A DNA stretch of 64,000 nt, from NCBI RefSeq assembly GCF_024519315.1, contig NZ_JANIIC010000001.1:1-64000 (forward strand). Direction: 5' to 3'. The translations under genes and the position numbers were made by a program. Below the pieces are notes generated by a model. The model was not told the DNA's origin, made no database searches, and saw only the letters and a program-made list of their open reading frames with translations. Below are positions 34,783 to 44,829 of this stretch, piece by piece (position 1 is the stretch's first letter; each line of letters begins with the position of its first letter). Origin of the DNA: Streptomyces malaysiensis subsp. samsunensis (GTDB lineage Bacteria > Actinomycetota > Actinomycetes > Streptomycetales > Streptomycetaceae).

Positions 34783-35382
34783 ATGACGACAACCAGAACC
34801 CTGCCGTGGACACCACCCAACACCGAGGACATCGAACCCTTACCGGTGGGCGAATGGTGGGACGCCATCTCCGCGCCCACCCCCGTCGCGGACCGCGCCC
34901 TTGAGCTGCTCGGCGGCCGGTCCGGAGCCGTGATCCAGGACGACACCTACGGCAAGACGTACTGGCTGATCGGCGTCGACACCGCCCGCAGCTGGTGCAT
35001 CCGCCGGATCCGCCTCCTCACCGCACTCGCCGACGAAACCACGCTTCTCGGTGTACCGCCCGTCTCCTGGGGACCCGAGCACCGGACGCACTGGCGGATC
35101 CCCCTGGGCCCGAACCGGTATCTGACCGGCACCGATCACCTGGCCCGCGCCCTGCGCCAGGCCGTCAACGAGGTCCTCGGCCCGGCACCGGACGGCCGCC
35201 AGCTCTGCCACCGCTGCCAACTCCCCACCGACGAACCGATCCCCATCGCCATCGAACACACCGGCAGCGTCGCCGCCACGACCACCTATGCCTGCCCCAC
35301 CCACGCCCGGCACCACCCACGCGACACCGTGGCCCAGGCCGCCGCCATGCGCCGCGCCCTCGACCAGGGCAGGACCCGATGA
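34783..35382 (+). CDS. Hypothetical 199-aa protein with Cys-His cluster
   Basis: No family recognised. The first 130 residues are mixed alpha/beta, with [20 protein letters not shown]. The C-terminal part has CHRC, then 30 residues later [10 protein letters not shown], which may bind zinc. GGAG lies before ATG 34783. Codon 20 is TTA (34840-34842), the second consecutive gene here with this rare codon. The stop overlaps the next start (ATGA). Probably an accessory factor of the XRE/TPR regulator. Confidence 0.75.
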   Translation: MTTTRTLPWTPPNTEDIEPLPVGEWWDAISAPTPVADRALELLGGRSGAVIQDDTYGKTYWLIGVDTARSWCIRRIRLLTALADETTLLGVPPVSWGPEHRTHWRIPLGPNRYLTGTDHLARALRQAVNEVLGPAPDGRQLCHRCQLPTDEPIPIAIEHTGSVAATTTYACPTHARHHPRDTVAQAAAMRRALDQGRTR

Positions 35383-35558
35383 CGACCCCCGAAGAGCCCA
35401 AGGACCCATTCGCCGACGAAGCATGGCGCGCCGCCATCGAGCACGCCGCGGGCTGCCCGGCCTGCCGGACACCCGGCGCCAAGTGCGAGACCGGCGAGCG
35501 GCTGCTGCACGCCTACGAGGAGGCCGCACGGCAGGCCCGGACGGAGGAAGTCATGTAA
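35379..35558 (+). CDS. 59-aa protein with a CPxC motif
   Basis: Translation begins [20 protein letters not shown] and contains [20 protein letters not shown], three cysteines plus His that could coordinate zinc. It overlaps the preceding gene by four bases and ends 23 bp before the terminator at 35582. Small size and coupling suggest that it acts with its neighbour. Function unknown. Confidence 0.75.
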   Translation: MTTPEEPKDPFADEAWRAAIEHAAGCPACRTPGAKCETGERLLHAYEEAARQARTEEVM

Positions 35559-35581
35559 GGCACCGCCGACGGACGAATAAG

Positions 35582-35617
35582 GGGGGCGGCACCTCCGCAC
35601 AAGGTGCCGCCCCCTTT
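35582..35617. terminator. Strong terminator hairpin, copy 2
   Basis: The 13-bp stem, 7-base loop and T tract are identical to 29502-29537. It lies between the 59-aa gene and the convergent ppdK stop and should terminate transcription in both directions. Confidence 0.85.
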
Positions 35618-35691
35618 GAGGTCCGGAGCCGAGGCCGGGGGTGAGGGTGGGTGTTCCCGGCGCCGGCTCCGGTGGCTTGATCCGCTGGTGG

Positions 35692-38418
<2,727 letters not shown>

Positions 38419-38645
38419 GGGACTCGATCTCCTCGGCTCGGCTGCCCTGACGGCGGGGAGCGTACCCAGATCAAAGGCCCCTGAGTATGTGCACTCCACC
38501 GTCATACGGCTGTAACCACCCGCCTGCCACGTGTTCGAAAGTGTGGTGCCCGAACGAGGCCCTCTTGACTCGCCTTCAAGGCTCGAACACACACCCACCC
38601 TCCGCCCGTGATGGACGCCTGGAATTTCACTGTACGTAACCGATG

Positions 38646-38687
38646 GTTCGAGGTGTCGAACATCAAGTGGGTGGCACTGAGTGCCAC
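38646..38687. promoter_or_regulatory. Two adjacent perfect palindromes
   Basis: GTTCGAGGTGTCGAAC (38646-38661, a 6-4-6 inverted repeat) and GTGGCACTGAGTGCCAC (38671-38687, an 8-1-8 inverted repeat) are nine bases apart in the 548-bp gene-free region between ppdK and the GH63 gene. The second has the look of a TetR-type operator. The regulator and the controlled promoter are unknown. The remaining spacer holds no gene. Confidence 0.5.
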
Positions 38688-38941
38688 GCATTGGAGAGGT
38701 GGGCACAGCGGAGAACCGCCGCACCGCCCCTCCGCAACCGCTCATCTGAGCGACACCCCGATCAGAGTGGCGAGAATCACGCCTTGTCATGGCCCATTGT
38801 CTCGCCTTTTGGATACAACGAGAGGGGCCCCGCTCAGATGAGCGATTCAGCGATTGGCGTGGGGGGCCGACCGCCCCCGGCCGGATCCGCCGAACCCCAC
38901 GCGCGCACCGCGTGGCCCCGCCGCGCCGACGGGTATGTTGA

Positions 38942-38952
38942 CTGTCGGACAG
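38942..38952. promoter_or_regulatory. Palindrome before the GH63 gene
   Basis: CTGTCGGACAG is a perfect palindrome within TTGACTGTCGGACAGCA. It lies directly before the GAGGAGG ribosome site of the TTG start at 38967. It may be a GntR-type operator overlapping the promoter. Confidence 0.4.
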
Positions 38953-38966
38953 CACGAGGAGGGCTC

Positions 38967-40298
38967 TTGACCAGCGCACGGCCCGCCCCGACCGGCCTGG
39001 CGAGCGGCGCGCGGCGCGTGCTGACGGACAACTGGACCGGCTCCTCCACGGTCCCCGCACCCGGCCTCTATCCACATCAGTGGAGCTGGGACTCGGCCTT
39101 CATCGCGATCGGATCACGCCATATTTCGCCCCGGCGCGCCCAGCGTGAACTGGAAACCCTGTTCGCCGCCCAATGGGGTGACGGCCGGATCCCCCATATC
39201 GTCTTCAACCCGGCGGTGCCGCCCGCCGCCTACTTCCCCGGCCCCGGCTTCTGGCGCTCCTCCACCGCCGGTGCGGCCGCCGGCGCCCCGCGCGGCGTCG
39301 AGACCTCCGGCATCGTCCAGCCCCCGGTCCACGCGCTCGCCTCTCTGCTGGTGCACCGGGCCGATCCGCGCTCCTCGGCGCGCCATGGCTTCCTCGCCCG
39401 CGCCTACCCCCGGCTCGCCGCCTGGCACCGCTATCTGACCGGAGCCCGCGACCTGGGCGGCGGCGGGCTGGTGGCCGTGGTCCACCCCTGGGAGCCGGGG
39501 ATGGACAACAGCCCCTGCTGGGACGCCCCGCTGGCCCGCGTCGAACCGGCGCCCCCGGGCACGTTCCGGCGCGCCGACCTCGACCACGGCGCTGCCTCCG
39601 ACCGCCCCACCGACCTGGACTACGGCCGGTACGTACGGCTCGCGGCGGACTACCGGGACGGCGGCTACGCGGACGGCGGGGCCGGGGCGGCGTTCATCGT
39701 CGAGGACCCCGGCGTCAACGCGCTGCTGATCGCCTCCGAGCACGCCCTGGCCGAGATCGCCGCCCTGGTGGGCGCGGACGCCTCGGTCCACCGGGACCGG
39801 GCGGCGCGTCTGACGGCCGCTCTGGTGGACCGGTTGTGGGACCCGGCCGCGGGGCTGTTCCTGTGCCGGGATGTGCTCGGCGGCGGCCCGATCCGCGAGC
39901 TGAGCGCGGCGGGGCTGCTGCCGCTGCTGGTCCCCGGCCTGCCGCACGGCATCGCCGCCGCGCTGGTGCGCACCGCCCGCGGCGCCCACTTCGGGCTGGG
40001 CCACCAGACGCGGCTGGTGCCCAGCTACGACCTGCTGGGCCCCGCCTTCGACGCCGCCCGCTACTGGCGCGGCCCCGCCTGGTTCAACGTCAACTGGCTG
40101 CTGGAGCGGGGGCTGCGGCAGCACGGTGAGTCCGCGTCGGCCGACGCGCTGCGCGCCGCAGCGCTTGAGACGGCGGTCGCGTCGGGCTTCGCCGAGTACG
40201 TCGATCCGTACACCGGCGAGGCACGCGGGACACGCGGCTTCAGCTGGACGGCCGCGCTGGCGCTGGACCTTGCGGTGGCGGCGGGTCAGGGCGCCTGA
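38967..40298 (+). CDS. GH63-like glucosylglycerate hydrolase family protein
   Basis: A 443-residue alpha/alpha-barrel glycosidase. LYPHQWSWDSAFIAIG (Asp42), AAQWGDGRIPHIVF, YFPGPGFW and the late GTRGFSWTAALALDL closely follow the actinobacterial glucosylglycerate/mannosylglycerate hydrolase pattern. TTG 38967 with GAGGAGG five bases upstream is chosen because the family begins there; an ATG at 38838 would add a Pro/Ala-rich 43 residues and swallow the palindrome at 38942. The substrate is inferred from family resemblance. The 3' end lies in a 54-bp duplication shared with the convergent gene. Confidence 0.85.
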   Translation: MTSARPAPTGLASGARRVLTDNWTGSSTVPAPGLYPHQWSWDSAFIAIGSRHISPRRAQRELETLFAAQWGDGRIPHIVFNPAVPPAAYFPGPGFWRSSTAGAAAGAPRGVETSGIVQPPVHALASLLVHRADPRSSARHGFLARAYPRLAAWHRYLTGARDLGGGGLVAVVHPWEPGMDNSPCWDAPLARVEPAPPGTFRRADLDHGAASDRPTDLDYGRYVRLAADYRDGGYADGGAGAAFIVEDPGVNALLIASEHALAEIAALVGADASVHRDRAARLTAALVDRLWDPAAGLFLCRDVLGGGPIRELSAAGLLPLLVPGLPHGIAAALVRTARGAHFGLGHQTRLVPSYDLLGPAFDAARYWRGPAWFNVNWLLERGLRQHGESASADALRAAALETAVASGFAEYVDPYTGEARGTRGFSWTAALALDLAVAAGQGA

Positions 40299-40379
40299 TC
40301 GCCCTCGACCCCCCGCAAACCGGCCGCGGTGGCGGCGGGTCAGGGCGCCTGATCGCCCCCGGCCTTCCGCAAACCGGCC
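40272..40379. repeat. 54-bp tandem duplication across two convergent gene ends
   Basis: GCGGTGGCGGCGGGTCAGGG at 40272 recurs at 40326, and the similarity runs through GCAAACCGGCC for a full 54-bp unit. The first copy encodes the last residues of the GH63 protein (VAAGQGA), while the second, on the other strand, encodes the end of the vWA protein (LRKAGGDQAP). Confidence 0.9.
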
Positions 40380-43300
40380 AGCGCCTCGCGGGTCTTGACG
40401 GTGCAGTTGTGCTCATCGCCCAGGACCCGCTCGCTGATCTCCAGCACGGCCCGCCACTCGGCCTCGGCCTCCTCCAGGCGGCCGAGGCCGTGGAGGGTGA
40501 TGCCGAGGTTGTGGCGGGTCCACAGGGTGCCGAGGCTCTCCGGGCCCAGCACCCGCAGCCGCCCCCTGACCGTCTCCCGGATCTCCCGCTCGGCCTCGGT
40601 GAACCGGCCGAGGTGGTTGAGCACATATCCCCAGCTGTGCCGGGCCGCCAGCGTCGCCTCGGCCTCGGCGCCCAGCACCCGGGCGCGCCCCTGGGCCACC
40701 TGGCGGAACTCCGCCTCGGCCTCCTCGTAGCGCTCCTGGTCGCGCACCACCGCCGCCAGGTGCAGACGCGACGTCAGCGCGCCCGGGGCGTCACGGCCCA
40801 GGACCCGGGCCTCCGCCTCCACGACCACGCGGTACTCGGCCTCGGCCTCCTCCCGGCGCTCCAGGTCGGCCAGGGTCCTGGCCCGGCCACCCCGGGTCAT
40901 GAGGGTCGCCTGGGTATCCGGTCCGAGGACCCGCAGCCACTCCTGGAGCACCTCGGTGTACTCCGCCAGCGCCTCCTCGTACCGCCCCGCCAGCCGCATG
41001 CTGGTCGCCAGGCAGTGGCGGGTGCTCAGGACGTTGGAATGGTCCCGCCCGAACACGGGGACCTGCTGCTCCAGGAGTTCGCGGTAGATCGGCCGCGCCT
41101 CGTCGTACCGCTGCTGGTCCTCCAGGACGAACGCGCGCAGCCGCAGGGCGATGAGCGAGTCCTCGTGCCACTTCCCGAGCGAGCCGACCGTCTCCTCCAC
41201 CAGCGTGTCGAGCTCGGCCTCCGCCTCGGCGTACCGGCTCAGGGCGCGCAGCCGGTGAATGCGGTTGCGACGGGCCCGGCGGATCCGCCAGTTCCACGGC
41301 TTCAGACCCGCGGAGGTCCGCTCGACCAACTCCCGCCACAGCGCCTCGGCCTCTTCGTTGCGCTGTCTGGTGTCCAGGAGCTCGCCGAGCGCGTACTCCG
41401 CCGTCAGCAGGGCCTCGTCCAGCTCCGACTCCGCCGGGCGGCAGTCCTCGACCGCCGACCGCACCTCGGCCTCGGCCTCGTCGTACAGCCCGAGCCTGCG
41501 CAGCGCGGCGGCCAGCCAGACCCGCGCGGTCACGGTCCTGACATGCGCGGGGCCGTCCTGCTCCCGGCGCCCGGCGGCCACGGTCCGGAACTCCCGCGCG
41601 GCCTCCTCCACCCGCGCGAGGTCCAGCAGCACCCGCCCGTAGACCTGGCGCTTGGCCAGGAGGTGTGCCCGATGGTCGGTGCCTTCCCGGCGCTCCCACG
41701 CGTCGAGCAGGGTGCGGCACTCCTCCGCCGCCGCCTCCAGCCGCCCGGCGTCGTACAGCAGGTCCACGAGGTAGTCACGGGCGAAGAGCGTGTAGTCCTG
41801 CTCCTCGCCGTGCTCCCTCGTCGAGACCTCGACCACCGCGCGCAGCTCGCGCTCCGCCTCGTCGTGCTCCCCGAGCCTGTTCAGGGTGCGCGCCAAATGC
41901 CCGCGGAGATTGCGGGATTCGAGGTCCTCGGCGGACCTCAGCCCCGCGATCTGCTCCCGCGCCGCTTGTTTGAGCTCATCGGCGTAGGCCGGCCATCCGG
42001 ACTTGACGAGCTGATAGGCGAGGTTGGGCAGCAGCCGCACACCCCACCAGCCGGATTCCTCGTTCCGCTCATCGGCCTTGTCCAGCACGTTGTCCACCTG
42101 CTCGCGCACCGACCTCGGCAGTCCGTCGTCGGCCGCGATCCGCCGCACCAGCGCGATCAGCGGCGGCTGGACGCGCTCGGAGGCGTAGGACCGGGGCGGG
42201 ATGGCGCCGGCCGGGAGCGGGGCGGGCACTTCGGCCGGCTGCCGTACGGGCTCCTCGGCCACCGGCTCCTCCTCACCCGCCTCCTCCAGCAGCCCCAGCC
42301 GGGACAGCAGCTCGGGGGAAGCCGCCGCGAACGGGCGGGCCTCCTCGGCGACGCGGGAGTCCCCGTGGCCGCCGGAGAGCCGGGCCCGGAACTCGGGGCC
42401 GCTGCCCTGCCGGTGCAGCAGGAACTCCGTGACCCGCGCCGCCGTCTCCAGCGCGTCCGACGTCCGGACCCCGTCCAGCAGCAGGTCGACGACCCCCGGG
42501 TGGAACTCGTACTCCTCCGCGCTCCCCTCCCGTCCGCGCAGCAGCCCGCCCAGGAACACCTCGGCCAGCTGCGCCGGGTGGAAGCGCTCCGCACGGCCCG
42601 CGCCCGCCTGGTGGATCAGCCGCATCACCGGCAGTGTCAGCGGATGGACGGTGGCCAGCGCCCCGGCCAGCCGCTGGGCCTCGGGCGAGGCCGCGCCCCG
42701 GAAGCGGCGCAGCCGCTCCTCGGCGGTCGGCCCGGGGACATGGGCCGTGGCCCGCGCGGCCACCGGCTTCTCCGCGCCGTCCAGCAGCATCACCGGCAGC
42801 GGCTGCCCGCCGCCGCCCGTACCGGTGAGCGCCGCCCACCCGCCCAGCTCGCCCTCGGCCAGTTCCAGCACCGGCACCGGGGTCTTGCCGTCGTAGGACA
42901 CCAGGCCGCGCGGCAGCACCGGATGGCGCACGGACAGCGCACGGCCCGGCGCCCCCTCGCGCCCCCCGGCGTCGACCAGCAGCCGCTGGGTGGGCATACC
43001 GCGCTCGGGCCACATCCGCGCGGGCAGCGGCTGGAGGACCGCCACCGGCGAGTGGCGGGCCCAGCGCCGCAGCAGCGTCGGGATCGCGCCGCCGCGCCAC
43101 CCCGGGCCCACCCCGTCCGAGAGGACCAGCATCACGGTGCGGCCGGAGGTGTCGGTGAGCTGGCGCGGGGTGCGGCGCGGGGCGCCGGGTGCGTACGGGC
43201 GCGCCCTGAGCACCGGCTGGGACTCCTGGGCGCTGTCCAGGCCGTAGGTCCGCACCGAGCGGAAGGCGCCCTGGCGCTCCAGCAGTCCGCGCACCTCGGC

Positions 43301-43855
43301 GGCGAGCTGCCGCCACAGCACCATCGACGGGCCGTCGTCCACGATGAGCGCGACGCTCAGCCAGCGCTCCGGGCGGGGGCGCAGCACCACGTCCGGCAGC
43401 CCGGTTTCGGCGATCCACTCGGCGGTGGCGGTCTCGTCGACGCGGAAGGACGTGCGGGACGGCACGCTGCGCCGCAGGGGCCGCAGCGCACGGGACAGCC
43501 CGCGCGTCCCGGGCAGCGCCCGGACGCCCCGGACGCCGACGGCGCGGGCCGGGCGGGCCGCGGTGGGTCGGGCGGCGCCGGGGGCGTAGAACCCGTCGGG
43601 GGCGAGCGGTCCCGGCTCGGGGTCGACGGCGAGCTGTGCCCCGGCGGGCTGCCGCTGGGCGCCCTTCGCGTCGTCCTCGCCGTCGGCCGCGCCGGAGGCG
43701 GGTCCGGCCGTCCCCGGGGGCGGCGTCCGCTTCCCGCCGTCCTCCTCGTCCCGTGCCGGGGCCGTGGTCGCGGCGAACCACAGGACGTCGCGCAGCTCCT
43801 CCTCGGAGAGCTCGACCCCCGCGTCCTCCAGCAGGGCCCACAGCCGCTCGATCAT
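40340..43855 (-). CDS. SAV_2336-type vWA-like protein with long TPR array
   Basis: 1171 residues. After a short helical N-terminus and a Pro/Ala-rich linker, a vWA-like domain (about 165-360) shows VALIVDDGPSMVLWRQLAAE and RTVMLVLSDGVGPGW; the MIDAS serines are partly lost (DDGPS). A helical adaptor region follows (PLTLPVMRLIHQAG). From about residue 640 to the end are tetratricopeptide repeats rich in EEAEAEYR, which probably bind a partner or trigger. It overlaps the MoxR gene by four bases (ATGA). In vWA-MoxR-VMAP systems this component links the ATPase to the effector. Confidence 0.88.
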   Translation of the reverse strand: MIERLWALLEDAGVELSEEELRDVLWFAATTAPARDEEDGGKRTPPPGTAGPASGAADGEDDAKGAQRQPAGAQLAVDPEPGPLAPDGFYAPGAARPTAARPARAVGVRGVRALPGTRGLSRALRPLRRSVPSRTSFRVDETATAEWIAETGLPDVVLRPRPERWLSVALIVDDGPSMVLWRQLAAEVRGLLERQGAFRSVRTYGLDSAQESQPVLRARPYAPGAPRRTPRQLTDTSGRTVMLVLSDGVGPGWRGGAIPTLLRRWARHSPVAVLQPLPARMWPERGMPTQRLLVDAGGREGAPGRALSVRHPVLPRGLVSYDGKTPVPVLELAEGELGGWAALTGTGGGGQPLPVMLLDGAEKPVAARATAHVPGPTAEERLRRFRGAASPEAQRLAGALATVHPLTLPVMRLIHQAGAGRAERFHPAQLAEVFLGGLLRGREGSAEEYEFHPGVVDLLLDGVRTSDALETAARVTEFLLHRQGSGPEFRARLSGGHGDSRVAEEARPFAAASPELLSRLGLLEEAGEEEPVAEEPVRQPAEVPAPLPAGAIPPRSYASERVQPPLIALVRRIAADDGLPRSVREQVDNVLDKADERNEESGWWGVRLLPNLAYQLVKSGWPAYADELKQAAREQIAGLRSAEDLESRNLRGHLARTLNRLGEHDEAERELRAVVEVSTREHGEEQDYTLFARDYLVDLLYDAGRLEAAAEECRTLLDAWERREGTDHRAHLLAKRQVYGRVLLDLARVEEAAREFRTVAAGRREQDGPAHVRTVTARVWLAAALRRLGLYDEAEAEVRSAVEDCRPAESELDEALLTAEYALGELLDTRQRNEEAEALWRELVERTSAGLKPWNWRIRRARRNRIHRLRALSRYAEAEAELDTLVEETVGSLGKWHEDSLIALRLRAFVLEDQQRYDEARPIYRELLEQQVPVFGRDHSNVLSTRHCLATSMRLAGRYEEALAEYTEVLQEWLRVLGPDTQATLMTRGGRARTLADLERREEAEAEYRVVVEAEARVLGRDAPGALTSRLHLAAVVRDQERYEEAEAEFRQVAQGRARVLGAEAEATLAARHSWGYVLNHLGRFTEAEREIRETVRGRLRVLGPESLGTLWTRHNLGITLHGLGRLEEAEAEWRAVLEISERVLGDEHNCTVKTREALAGLRKAGGDQAP

Positions 43856-44814
43856 TGGGCGTCGACTTCGTTCAGCGAGCGGAACAGCTTGTCGAGGACG
43901 TCCTGGTCGACCCGCACCCCGGAGGACCGCAGCCGGACCGCGTTGAGCAACTGGTCGGTGGCCAGCTCCCGTTCGTTCCGCCGGGTCACGAAGTCGGCGA
44001 TCAGCTCCTGGGCCCGTGCGCCGACCTCTTCGCCCAGATGCATGGTGACGATCTGCCGGAGCTGTCGCTCGTCGGGCTGCTTGAGGTCGAGCCGCACACA
44101 GCGGCGCAGGAACGCCGGGGGGAACTCGCGCTCGCCGTTGCTGGTGATGACGACGACGGGGAAGACGCCGCAGCTGACCCAGCCGCCGGTGATCGCGGCC
44201 TTCTCCCGGGAGCCGGCGATCTGCACCTCGATCGTCCTGTCCTCCCCCAGCCGGGCCAGCTCCGGAATCTCGAACTCGCCCTCCTCGAAGACCGTGAGGA
44301 GGTCATTGGGCAGGTCGACATCGCCCTTGTCGAGCTCGTCCACGAGCAGAACCCGCGGCCTGTCCGCCGGGAGCAGCGCGGTGCCGAGCGCGCCGAGCCG
44401 CAGATAGTCGCCGATGTCCGGCTCGGATTCGGCGGTCTCGTCGGCGCGCCGCTTGAGGGAGGCTTCGCGCAGCCGGCCCACCGCGTCGTACGAGTAGAGG
44501 CCCTCGGTGAGCGTGGAGCGGCTGTTGACCGGCCAGTGCAGCACCTCGCCCAGCATGAGCTCGCGGGCGATGGCGTGGGCGAGGGTCGACTTGCCGGTGC
44601 CGGGCCGCCCGGTGACCAGCAGTGGGCGGTGCAGATGCAGCGCCATGTTGACCACGTCGCGGTCCTCGTCGGAGATCAGGTACGGCAGCCCCCGCTCCTC
44701 GTCCCGGCGGCGGGCGTCGTCGCCGAAGCGCCGCCACGGCGGGGCGGTGGGCCAGGTCTCCACCTCATGGGGGTCGGTCGCGCCGCCCTGGAAGAGCCTC
44801 CAGTCCTGTGCCAT
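43852..44814 (-). CDS. MoxR-family AAA ATPase
   Basis: 320 residues. Walker A GRPGTGKS at 69-76, Walker B VLLVDELDKGD at 155-165, sensor 1 in VVITSNGERE (about 222-230) and an arginine-finger region (LRRCVRLDLKQP) are intact. MoxR ATPases act as chaperones that remodel vWA proteins; here both genes overlap by four bases. The gene begins 15 bp after the caspase-VMAP stop, so all lie on one transcript. Confidence 0.94.
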   Translation of the reverse strand: MAQDWRLFQGGATDPHEVETWPTAPPWRRFGDDARRRDEERGLPYLISDEDRDVVNMALHLHRPLLVTGRPGTGKSTLAHAIARELMLGEVLHWPVNSRSTLTEGLYSYDAVGRLREASLKRRADETAESEPDIGDYLRLGALGTALLPADRPRVLLVDELDKGDVDLPNDLLTVFEEGEFEIPELARLGEDRTIEVQIAGSREKAAITGGWVSCGVFPVVVITSNGEREFPPAFLRRCVRLDLKQPDERQLRQIVTMHLGEEVGARAQELIADFVTRRNERELATDQLLNAVRLRSSGVRVDQDVLDKLFRSLNEVDAQ

Positions 44815-44829
44815 CGTCTTCGTCTCTCC

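Noticed and set aside
38646..38661. LexA/SOS box.
   Set aside because: The actinobacterial box is TCGAAC-N4-GTTCGA; this sequence is GTTCGA-N4-TCGAAC, the opposite half-site order, and no DNA-repair gene is adjacent.
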